Positions 22,835 through 33,400 of a stretch of DNA of 64,000 bases are shown here, piece after piece. The DNA is taken from assembly GCF_048569485.1 (NCBI RefSeq), contig NC_134354.1, forward strand, positions 513,431,780 to 513,495,779, in the 5' to 3' direction. The first letter of the stretch is position 1; each line of letters starts with the position of its first letter. The notes under the pieces were generated by a model. The model worked only from the letters and a program-made list of their open reading frames with translations. It ran no database searches and was not told where the DNA came from. This DNA is from Anomaloglossus baeobatrachus (taxonomy: Eukaryota; Chordata; Amphibia; Anura; Aromobatidae). Made by a program: the position numbers and the translations under genes.

Positions 22835-23760
22835 TTGGAACTCTGATTATTGGGTCAGCAGAGCATGGCTATTTTGCACTATGCCCCTCAGCAGTTGGCA
22901 ACTCTGCAAGCGTACTGCTTAGCCAGGCACTAGTTTCTGGTAGCATCCCACGGAATTTTAGCCCATTTCTTATGGGCAATGGCCTTCAGTTCACTAATAA
23001 TCTTTTGTTATCAAGAGAGTAGTCCAGAAAGTTAAAAGAAGAGATCATTGCTTTTCTCAAACAACAAAAAAGTATAGAAAAAGAAGTTTGGGAATTTTTA
23101 TTTTGTGGAACAATGAAACAACAAACTTTTTGGGCCTATGGATCTTTAGTATGTCTGGAGGAGAAAAATTACACTGAAATAAACACTGCCTACAGTGAAG
23201 GATAACGGTGGCTCATGATGCTCTAGAGCTGCTTTGTTTCTTCTAGCAATTTAAAACCTGTAGCAAATGGAGGGTAAGATCAATACTAGGAAGAAAAGTC
23301 AAGTGTTCTGTGAGGGAGCTGAAGCTTGGATGTCTTTGGTACTTATAATAATCCAGTGAGCTCAAGCATATGCTTCATAAAAGTCCAGTAAGGCCTGGTT
23401 TCAGAAGTCCTGGAGGGTTTTGGATTGGCTGTTAGTCGCCTGTCTTGAGCCCTATAGAAAATCTTTAGTGGGATTTGAAGTTGGCAGGTCCACTATGAAC
23501 ACTTAAGAATGTTGGTGAACCAGAGGCCATTGCCCTCTGGGAATGGGCTAAAATCCTCAGGAAGACAGCCAGAAGCTGGTTTCTGGCTATGCATAATGTT
23601 AGCAGCACGTCAAAATGGCTATAGGGTGCTTTACTAAGTACTTAAGCTGCTTGTTTTGAAATGATTGAATAATTCTGAGACAGAAGTAGTCTGTAAAATT
23701 GGCATTTGTGTGTCAAATTTTGATAATTCATTTTTTATATTAGTTATGTTAACCTATTTA
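22835..23760. mobile_element. Tc1-like transposon relic, partly inverted on itself
   Basis: Around 23,420-23,480 the + strand, read with stops, gives SPxLxPIENL followed by WDLK, the conserved Tc1/mariner DDE-region signature, and 23,505-23,580 contains 'gaggccattgccctctgg' and 'aatgggctaaaatcc'. The same segment appears on the - strand at about 22,935-23,005. So two oppositely oriented pieces of one element lie side by side. The frames are broken by several stops. Confidence 0.65.
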
Positions 23761-23925
23761 AACAGGACCCACTTCTAGGCCTAATACGGACAGTTTTTTT
23801 TTTTTTTTTTTGCTTTTATTTTATTCTTGCTGCTCCAAATACCAGGTCTGCCAGAACAGATTAAATGTAGAACAGATATTGATAACTGTGATGTGAAAGA
23901 TTGGTACTCCTCACTTTATCATATG

Positions 23926-23961
23926 ACTCAACGCGTTTCCCCAAGTGGTTCCTCCAGAGGC
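23926..23961 (-). ncRNA. Degenerate hammerhead-like fragment
   Basis: On the - strand: 'ctctggaggaacc', 'acttggg', 'gaaacgcgtt', 'gag'. The GAAAC box and short stem III are present and 'ctc'/'gag' could form stem I, but the first core box reads CTGGAGGA. Most likely a decayed relative of the motifs at 14.5, 20.8 and 62.2 kb. Confidence 0.35.
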
Positions 23962-24264
23962 CTATTCAAACTTGTGACAGCATGATGACAAGATTCCCAG
24001 GATGGTGTGTTTTGGCAGACCTAGTATTTTCTCTTGAAATTGATGTTTTAAACTACTGGTTTTGATTTAGGCACTATTGTCTTCACAGGGCAATGTAGGG
24101 CAGATTAGGCACAGTCGACGGTGAGTGGGGGGTGCCAACCTCCGCTGTCAGGAGAGGGTTATAAGTATAGGATATTAGTTATTCCTCCCTGTTGCTGTGC
24201 ACTTGGGTATTTAAGATTAATAATCTGTTTGTGACATGTCTAATTTTTTATGTGTATTTATTAA

Positions 24265-25550
24265 CCCCTTAACGACCCATGACGTACTAGATACGTCATG
24301 GATCGTGTCCCGGTAAGCCCCGCCCCCTGCCGCCGGCGGGCGGCGGCGAGACGCGCACATATCAGCTGTTATCAACAGCTGATATGTGTGCCTGCTAGCC
24401 GCGGGTGGAATCGCTTCCACCCGCGGCCATTAACCCCTTACATTTCGCTGCCAAAGTCTTGGCAGCGATATGTATATGGGCGCCGCCATGACAGTGACTT
24501 ACCCCGCCCCCGCCGGAAGTCACGTGACATGATCACGTGACTTTCGGCGGTTGCCATGGTAGCACAGGGTCATGTGATGACGCCTGTGGCTAACATGAGT
24601 CACTTCCTCTCAATGCCGGAATACAGCCGGCATTGAAAGTGAAGCAGCAAATCTGCAGTTCTCAGCTCTGTAGCTGAGATCTGCAGATTGTGCAAAGCGA
24701 TCGGATTGCTGATCGCAATAGCCCCCTAGGGGGACTAGTAAAATAAAAAAAAAAAGTAAAAAAAAAAGTTTTAAAAAATTAAAAAAAAATAAAAAAACCT
24801 AAAAGTTCAAATCACCCCCCTTTCACCCCATTGAAAATTAAAGGGTTAAAAAAATAAAAAATACACACATATTTGGTATCGCCGCGTTCAGAAATGCCCG
24901 ATCTATCAAAATATAAAATCAATGAATCTGATCAGTAAACGGCGTAGCGGCAAAAAAATTCCAAATGCCAAAATTACGTTTTTTGGTCGCCGCAAATTTT
25001 GCGCAAAATGCAATAACAGGCGATCAAAACGTAGCATCTGCGCAAAAATGGTACCGTTAAGAACGTCAGGTCAAGACGCAAAAAATAAGCCATCACTGAG
25101 CCTCAGATCCTGAAAAATGAGAACGCTACGGGTTTTGGAAAATGGCGCAAAACGTGCGCCACGTTTTTCGGACAAGCTTGTGAATTTTTTTTAACCCCTT
25201 AGATACAAGTAAACCTATACATGTTTGGTGTCTATAAACTCGCACCGACCTGAGGCATCATACCCACACATCAGTTTTACCATATAGTGAACACGGTGAA
25301 TAAAATATCCCAAAAACTATTGTACAATCCCACTTTTTTTTGCAATTTTTCCGCACTTGGAATTTTTTTGCCGTTTTCCAGTACACTATATGGTAAAACT
25401 TATGGTTTCATTTAAAAGTACAACTCGTCCCGCAAAAAACAAGCCCTCATATGGCAAGATTGATGGAAAAATAAAAAAGTTACGCCTCTCGGAAGAAGGG
25501 GAGCAAAAAACAAGAACGCAAAAACGGAAAGTGCCCGGGGGCTGAAGGGG
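24265..25550. mobile_element. piggyBac-like non-autonomous element
   Basis: Flanked by TTAA (24,261-24,264 and 25,551-25,554), with terminal 'ccccttaacgac' and an inverted 'ctgaagggg'. TTAA duplication with CCC-starting ends is known for piggyBac; assignment to this superfamily is inference. The interior is first GC-rich, then has A-rich runs (24,740-24,860) followed by 'ggtatcgccgcgttcag' and 'tctatcaaaatataaa'; that later part recurs at 45,420-45,850. No transposase frame. Confidence 0.65.
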
Positions 25551-25554
25551 TTAA

Positions 25555-26224
25555 AGTTTATACGTTTTTAAACGGTTGTTCTATTGACCTTATATTTATT
25601 GAGAATTTTCTTCAGCAAACCGCTATGCTTTATCTAGTGCACTCTGTCAGGATTTAAAAGATGCCAACTTCCATCTAGCAGTGGGCACCATCCTACGAAA
25701 GATTGTGTGAATAGTGAGACAAACTTCCCTGCCCTGCACTAAAACTGTCAGGCTGACTGAGATTTATGTTTATTTTCAGTCATGTAACGAGAGGTGTTTA
25801 TCTTCTCCTTTAGTCCACTCCACTCAGCGTCCGGTCAGGTTGGTTGACTGAACAGAGCAATAAGAGTTCATGATGCCTGACAGAATGCTGCTCTGACCTG
25901 ACATGTGTCTTGAGCAGATGTTCTTTACGCAGCTCATCCTATTGTGTGTCCTCTGAAATCTAGGATGGGCTGCACACTGTTAAATATGGCAACTGCCATA
26001 TATAATACCCTTCTTCTACTAATAAACCTAATTTGCAATGAAGGTTGATCCTTTTTTACTGGTATATATGAAATGGAGATACACCTAACAAAAATAGGTC
26101 TTTTCCATTCCACAATGAAAATGTTTGCCAAAGATGTACCTTATATTGAATTGTACTGCACTATAGAGCATACTACAGTAGCTGCATATTGGAAATGCCG
26201 TTCTCCTATGGCATTGGTTTTTAT
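25555..26224. other. Unassigned
   Basis: Nothing I can support as gene, RNA or repeat. Confidence 0.4.
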
Positions 26225-27060
26225 TTTCTATACACTCAAAATTGAAATAGCAACACCAAGAAGAAAAAAAAATGTAGAATTATGAGAATTAAAAAATGGA
26301 AACAAAATTTTCTAAATATCTTAATTTATTCAGTATTGAGTATGAGTGCCACATGCAGAAATCCCTGCACTTGCAATGCTTGGCATGCAATCAGTGAGGT
26401 TATTAGTGGCTGTCTGAGAATTGTTCTGCAACACTGCAATTGGGCACACATCATCAAGATCCACCTCTGGCAGCTACTTTTCCAATTCTTGATGTGCTTG
26501 ATAGGAGACAAGTTGTGAGATGCTGCAGGCCATGGTAGCAGATTTAGACCACGCAGGCTGCTCGCAGTAGCACAAGCAACCTGTGGTGTGGGGTTGTATT
26601 GAAAGATGGCTCAAGGGACACTGGATAAATTGCCATTTCACCAGTTCAGTGACCAAATCAATGTAGCGCCGAGCTGTCAAGCACCTGGAACACTAGAGTG
26701 GTCTGGCTACCGAACATTAAGCCTCCCTACACCAGAATTCTGGGCGTGTGACCAATGTAATGTCTCTTTGTCAAGGCCTCTTTATGACGTTGTCCATGTG
26801 GTTTCCAGGGTTTCCAGACTAATCTCCAATTATCATTGCTTCCATGACAAAAACGGGACTCCTCACTGAAAAGGATTGACCTCCATTGCCATTTTGCACC
26901 ATGATGGCCTTTGAGACGTCCAGTTTCACTTGTAGTAGAGAATGGATCAATGGCATGAAAAAACCCCCACTGGTCGGCACTGCCCCATAGTATAACATTG
27001 GAGCGAGTGCTATTCGATAAAATATTGCATAGCAAACATACCTTGTATACGCTCGTGTGA
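26225..27060 (-). mobile_element. Tc1-like transposon relic
   Basis: A - strand frame (26,727-27,035) contains LFSEESRFC and WRLVWKP, matching the conserved LFxDESRF and VWR motifs of Tc1-type transposases (known family signature). The rest of the relic extends to about 26,225, where 'caacaccaagaag' resembles a terminal region. No continuous full-length frame; inactive. Confidence 0.6.
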
Positions 27061-28327
27061 GCAAGCCCTAATAATGTTACCAGCTTTTAGCCTGGAACAG
27101 CTCATTCAGTTATAAGAAAACATGGTTTTCTCATGAAGAAGACACCAGATCACAGGTGCCAAGGTATCATTTCATTCAGCGTCCTATCACCTACATGCCT
27201 ATATAGATGGCTTAGGTTTGATCCTACTGACTGATTCCGTTTAGAAAAAACTTGTGAATGATGAATCGGCCCTGTGGTATTTACAGACTTTGGCATAAAG
27301 TGATTATCGAAACAGAAGACTGTTTGCAACTTGAAACTAAAAGATGAGTGGCTATTCTGACTCTACAATAGCAGGCGTCTCACAGCAGATGAGATCACAG
27401 CTCGTCTTCCCCACAGCTGCACATAGAGCACGTATACTACGAGGCTAGAATTGCTTCAAATTTTCACCATAGGAACAGACGTTTTGTATCTGTCCTGAGA
27501 TTGGTCTGGCTCTGTTCTCATTCTTGGTAAGAATGATGCTGATTTAACATGGGTCATTATGTTTGTGTGACTGCACCAGGTTTAATAATGTAGTGACCCG
27601 CAGAAGTAAGTGAATTCCTGCTTGTTTGTTTCATGAGAAATCTTTATTATTCCTGCTGGCCTTTCATACATAGATATGAACCTTTTTTAGATCAAAGTCA
27701 TAGTGGCACGTGGTATTCACATGCCATGCATGCGGAGTGCAGTACCACAGCTGGCCACCAGCAGGCAGTATCAGACAGCTTCTTCATCTGATGTTGCCTT
27801 CTGTAGTTTGTCAATTGGATTTGATTGAAATATAAACAGGTCACATGTGACTTATTGAAGTTCTAAACAACCGAACGTAATTGGGTATGTGAATATAACC
27901 AGGCTCTGACTGGCCCAGAGGGGAACAGGTAAATCCCCAGGAAGCCACTCTGTATGATTGGGCCATTTACCTCCTTAAATGAGCAGTAGTTGGCACAATA
28001 CGCTTGATTGTACAGACAGTGGCAGCATCTCATCATTCGTTTAACAAACAGCACTATGTATTATTATATAAATGTGATTGGGGGTAATATAAATATTAGC
28101 ATGCAGTTGAACAGGGGGCCCTCAGAGTTGGTGTTTTAGGTGGGCTCTTGGCACCCCAGTCCGACAAGGCTACAGGAAATACAGGGGCTCTAGAAGGATG
28201 ACGAAGCTTTATTAAAGTGACTGTGAGAATTGGACTGTGCATGGAGCTGGACAGAGATGAGAGGAGGAATACGGTTGCTGCTGCAATGGGCTCCGTCACT
28301 TTTCACCAAAGAGCACTCTGGATTATG
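27061..28327. other. Unassigned intergenic DNA
   Basis: No exon, RNA or repeat boundary recognised in this stretch upstream of the NFKBIZ-associated minisatellites. Confidence 0.4.
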
Positions 28328-28675
28328 TCCGTGTCCTGTGCCTCCAATCTACCAGCAGATCAGGCTGTAGACACAGTGGAAGCCTCTGGCCTAGTCCGTG
28401 TCCTGTGCCTCCAATCTACCAGCAGGTCAGGCTGTAGACACAGTGGAAGCCTCTGGCCTAGTCCGTGTCCTGTGCCTCCAATCTACCAGCAGGTCAGGCT
28501 GTAGACACAGTGGAAGCCTCTGGCCTAGTCCGTGTCCTGTGCCTCCAATCTACCAGCAGATCAGGCTGTAGACACAGTGGAAGCCTCTGGCCTAGTCCGT
28601 GTCCTGTGCCTCCAATCTACCAGCAGATCAGGCTGTAGACACAGTGGAAGCCTCTGGCCTAGTCCGTGTCCTGCT
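28328..28675. repeat. 67-bp minisatellite, 5.2 copies
   Basis: Copies start at 28,328, 28,395, 28,462, 28,529, 28,596 and 28,663 (partial), each with 'tccgtgtcctgtgcctcc' at its start. The units differ at only one or two places ('cagcagatc' or 'cagcaggtc'), so the array is young. Open frames across it are artefacts. Confidence 0.95.
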
Positions 28676-28689
28676 CTTCCACTATGCCG

Positions 28690-29905
28690 TGGGTATTCTG
28701 CTGCCACTGTACTGTGAGCTGGGCTGTGCGCTGTCCCATGTACTGTTCGCGCCCTATGCGCATTCTGTGTACTGTCTCCTGCGCGTCCTATGCACTGTAA
28801 AGTGTGTTATACACTGTCTTCTGTGCACTGTCCTCTACATGTTCTGTGTGCTGCCCTATGCGCATTCTGTGTATTGTCCTCTGCGCGTCCTGTGTACTAT
28901 ATGCAGCCTGTGCCCTGGTCTATGCCCTGTGTACTGTACTGGCCTGTGTACTGTCCTGTGCCCTCTATTGTCTTTGCACTGGCCTGTGCACTGCACTGTC
29001 CTGTGTACTCTACCGTGCACACCCTATGTACTGTACTGGCCTGTGTACTGTCCTGTGGGCTGGCCTGTGTACTCTACCGTGCACACCCTATGTACTGTAC
29101 TGGCCTGTGTACTGTCTTGTGGGCTGGCCTGTGTACTCTACCGTGCACACCCTATGTACTGTCTGTGTGCTGTCCTGTACGCTGGCCTGTGAGCTGGCCT
29201 GTGTACTCTACCGTGCACGCCCATATACTGTCTGTGTGCTGTCCTGTACGCTGGCCTGTGTGCTGTCCTGTGGGCTGGCCTGTGTACTCTACCGTGCACG
29301 CCCATATACTGTCTGTGTGCTGTCCTGTACGCTGGCCTGTGTGCTGTCCTGTGGGCTGGCCTGTGTACTCTACCGTGCACGCCCATGTACTGTCTGTGTG
29401 CTGTCCTGTGAGCTGGCCTGTGTACTCTACCGTGCACGCCCATATACTGTCTGTGTGCTGTCCTGTACGCTGGCCTGTGTGCTGTCCTGTGGGCTGGCCT
29501 GTGTACTCTACCGTGCACGCCCATATACTGTCTGTGTGCTGTCCTGTACGCTGGCCTGTGGGCTGGCCTGTGTACTCTACCGTGCACGCCCATGTACTGT
29601 CTGTGTGCTGTCCTGTGAGCTGGCCTGTGTACTCTACCGTGCACGCCCATATACTGTCTGTGTGCTGTCCTGTACGCTGGCCTGTGGGCTGGCCTGTGTA
29701 CTCTACCGTGCACGCCCATGTACTGTCTGTGTGCTGGCCTGTGTACTGTCCTGTGTGCTGGCCTGTGTACTCTACCATGCACGCCCATGTACTGTCTGTG
29801 TGCTGTCCTGTGCGCTGGCCTGTGTGTGCTGTCCTGTACGCTGGCCTGTGTACTCTACCATGCACGCCCATATACTGTCTGTGTACTGTCCTGTACGCGC
29901 TCTTC
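28690..29905. repeat. Complex minisatellite upstream of NFKBIZ
   Basis: About 1.2 kb built from short words ('ctggcctgtgtactc', 'taccgtgcacgccca', 'gtctgtgtgctgtcc'). These combine into higher-order units of roughly 70-120 bp from about 29,150 to 29,870. Long open frames on both strands (up to 430 codons) are a by-product of the repeat and have no domain. The array ends about 290 bp before the NFKBIZ start codon. Confidence 0.9.
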
Positions 29906-30196
29906 CTGCTGACGTGCCTCCCGGGATTACTGGTGTGGAGAGACACAGGCGACATTGCGCAATCTGGTCCTCTGCTTCCCGTAAGTCCCGCCTTAATGAG
30001 CAATCCCCCACCACACCGCTGAGCAGCCGCCCAATCGGCTCGCAGGACGCCAGCTTCTCATTGGTCAGCGGCCGGAAGGCGTGGGCGCGGCGCTGACAGA
30101 TCATGCATAACTCGGGCGGAATTTCCCACCTGTAATTATTACACGGGGAGCAGCGCGAGCACAGCAGAGCCTCGGCTCCCTCCGTATACCGCTGCC
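29906..30196 (+). promoter_or_regulatory. NFKBIZ proximal promoter and 5' UTR
   Basis: GC-rich region between the minisatellite and the start codon. It has a CCAAT box at 30,031-30,035, an inverted one at 30,060-30,064 (ATTGG), and a kappaB site at 30,118-30,127. Paired CCAAT boxes are typical NF-Y sites. I cannot place the transcription start; it probably lies within the last 70-100 bp. Confidence 0.65.
30118..30127 (-). promoter_or_regulatory. Candidate NF-kappaB site
   Basis: The - strand reads GGGAAATTCC, an exact match to the GGGRNWYYCC consensus, about 70 bp before the NFKBIZ ATG. NFKBIZ is a known primary NF-kappaB target in mammals, so the site fits its expected control. Confidence 0.65.
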
Positions 30197-30404
30197 ATGA
30201 TCTTGGATCGGGTGATCGAGGACTCCAGGGAGTTTCTGGATCAGGACTGGATGAACAGCCCCATGGAAGTGTTCTCTTTATATGGCGGCTCCCCCAGGTC
30301 TGAGCCCGCGTCCTCCCCGTCACACTCCATCTCCTCCGGGCCCGGCTCCCCTTTCTCTGACAGTGAGGGCAGCCTGAGCAGCTCCTGGCCCCGCAGCAGG
30401 AAGG
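30197..30404 (+). CDS. nfkbiz: nfkbiz exon 1 (coding part)
   Basis: Encodes residues 1-69 plus the first base of codon 70. It begins MILDRVIEDSREF, comparable to human MIVDKLLDDSR. Several GT dinucleotides follow; the donor at 30,405 is chosen because it joins in frame to exon 2 as AAG G^CT GAA. Confidence 0.9.
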
Positions 30405-33400
30405 GTGTGTATCCATACATTCTAGTGTAGGCTCGCTGTGTGTAATGCTGGGTGGCAGGGAGTGCAGGTGCTGTGGACAATACTTCCCTATTCCTCTGTG
30501 AATGTCCTCACTGTTCTGTGGCTTCGTCCTGCTTTTCTGTGTCCATCTATCACCAGCACTGTATCAGTCATACAATTGTTATGGTGGTCACTACTATTTG
30601 GGATTGTGTAATCCAGTTAATCTATTTCCTGTTTGCATTTATTTGGAGTTGTGTAATCCAGCCCCTATATTCTCATCTGTTTTATGTTTCTTGCGGTTGC
30701 TGAAAGCAGCTGGCACTGATACAGTTAAAGCCGATCCAGTTTTTGTTGCTCTGATTCAGTTTAGTTGACGTCAGAGATGAGGCAAGGTGTGCCCCGGCGA
30801 TGCCGATGGACCGGTTTGCTTTTGGCATTGTTCCCTGCCTGCATTTCCTCCATCATATAGAATCTAGCTTCCTGCTGCTTTGTAAATCCTGTTTTTATAA
30901 TAACATTTTTTTAAAAAAATCATCCACTACTCATTGTTTCAAGAAAACATCCTTATCATTTTATTTCTTTTCTGACATTCTGTAGAATGTCTTTTTTTTT
31001 CCACCTATATTTTCCGTCTTTGGTTCCATCCCTGTAGTTGACGCTCTGTGTATACCTGACCTATTGCCAATTGCTTAACCGCTCATTTTTACACCTATTT
31101 CTAATCTTATTTGAGACATAATAGACTATTTGCTTTTGGGCTACGTATGTACATATAATCTGGAATGTGTGAAGGGATCATGCATGTGGCCACACTTATG
31201 CGTACCTGTGTGTGGATACGTTCTACCCACTGCTGAACGAAGGCACCTGGCATTCTTATGCTTCTCTAAAGAAGGCATAAAACAGCACAGCGGATGTAAA
31301 AATGGTCAGCTCTTATAAATCACTTTTTTTCTGTGTGTTTAGGTTGACCATGTATCTAGTATAATAAACCTAATGTTATAAATGGGTACAGGTATACTTT
31401 CTAACGCATGTGGTTTTTATACATTTAGCTGAACAAGCCAATGGTGCAGGACGTCAGTCGAAGGGAAAATTTCAGGGGGTTCGAGTGAAGAATTCTGTGC
31501 GGGAACTCCTTACCCGGATGAGAAATCAGACAGGCCATGGAACAGACGATTTCCAGTTACAGGTACTTTCGCTGGTTTTGTTCACAGCAGACTTGCCGAT
31601 TCTGATCTTACTCCTAGATAACTGAGATTAAGATTTATAAAGAATGAGAATGTACTTAAAGGAAACTCCTTACACTTTTTTTTTCTTTCCCCTGATAGAA
31701 ATCAAAAAGCCACGAACTCTACACTGGTATGTATATTGATATAAAACAAAAAACTAATATAGAATTTTTTTGTAATTGATATTTTGTGAACAAGGACAAG
31801 TGTTGGATAAAGTGATTTCTATAGAAGTGGAATAGTTAAGTCATCTGACTGGCTAAATGTGTGTTTTCCTTCTTTTTTCTCAGAATTAAAGAGCACATCT
31901 GGCCAGAAAAGGACCAATGATTTTATGTTGGACGCACCAGCTCCAAAGAAAATCTGTTCCTACCAATCCAGTTCTTTCTTGGTAAATACATTTTCTTACA
32001 GCAATAACGAGTGCATATTTATGTATTAGCTAGTGGTTATAAAATTTTGATCTCTTCTCTCTAGACCCCACCACATACACCAAATTCCAGTGAAATCATG
32101 GACGATGCTTCAAAAACTGAGATGTGTGGAGACTCCAATTCAGATCTGCTTAGTTTAATGAATATAAAAAATGAGTCCCAGCCAGTGTCCCTAAACACTG
32201 TGCGAGTAGACTGGATGCACACACAAGGACAGTTTTATCAGCCTGTAGCTCAGGGCTTCTTACCCGATGAAACTGTTCAGCCATTCACCAGTTGCTCTCC
32301 ACAACATAAAAATGATCAGTACCAGATTGAGGTCCCTCAAGTTCAGAATGTTTCTCCACACTATACTGGAGACGGTAACACTTACCCTCAGCTTGAAAAC
32401 CATCAAGAAGCCCTCTGTACCCAGGGTGTCTTTGATAATTACTCCATAGATAGCTACCTGTCACTCATTGAATCCGCCCCTGAAATTCCACCTGAGAAGA
32501 TTCCTACTGAGTCAGTCATTCCACCCTTCAGCTTGCCAGCAAATCCTCCTTGTAATCCGTTTTTAAATCAAAATTCGGTCCAGTCCTCTCCAAATATTTC
32601 CCCACCATTGTGCCATCCCGAAGTCAACCAGCCCAGCCCATTCCAGATTGGAAAATCATTCTTCCATTGGCAAATTGAACAAGAAGAAAATAAACTATGC
32701 ATTTTGTCCACGGAGCAGCTCCTGTCTCAAGACGCAGATGGTGATACGTAAGTAAAACTATCATTTTAGTGTTCAGATTAAAGCTGGCATATATAGTTAT
32801 GTTCTATACAAGGACAGAATTATTATACAATGGTTTTTGATGGTTTTATTTTTAACTACCCAGGTGTAATTATATTGCATGTAAATAGGAGTCCAGTAAA
32901 GAAAGAGGAATAGTTTGTTGTAACGTTATTTCCTGTATTTTTAGACTGCTCCACATTGCGGTTGCACAAGGTAGACGTGCTCGGTGTTATGTAATTGCAC
33001 AGAAGATGGCGGCCCTCCATATGTTGGATATAAAAGAACATAACAAGCAGGTAAAGTAACCTCTTGATGGAGCTATAACTTGCCAGTGTGTTGCATTTCC
33101 CTTTTTTGTAAGCTCAATTACGCAGGAGGTTCTATCTTGAAGCTTGAAGTTCCTCTTTTCAATGCCAAATTTACAGTCTGCAAAGTTAATCAGCAACCAT
33201 AATCCTTATCATTGAGATAATGGACAAAGTTCATTCCCAGTGGCTGGGGATTAGTGCACCTTGTCACCAGCTCTCCTTGCTCTTATCAGTTTGTTCTTTC
33301 TTATCATTAGGGGTTTTTTTTTAAGCCTTATTTCCTTTTTCCCTTGTTTAACACTTTTCCTTTCAAACATTGCAGAGTGCCTTTCAATTAGCTGTAGCTG

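Noticed and set aside
28599-30096. Overlapping open frames of 197-430 codons upstream of NFKBIZ, on both strands
   Set aside because: They are created by the minisatellite, exist in several frames at once, are Cys/Leu/Val- or Arg/His-rich monotony and have no domain.
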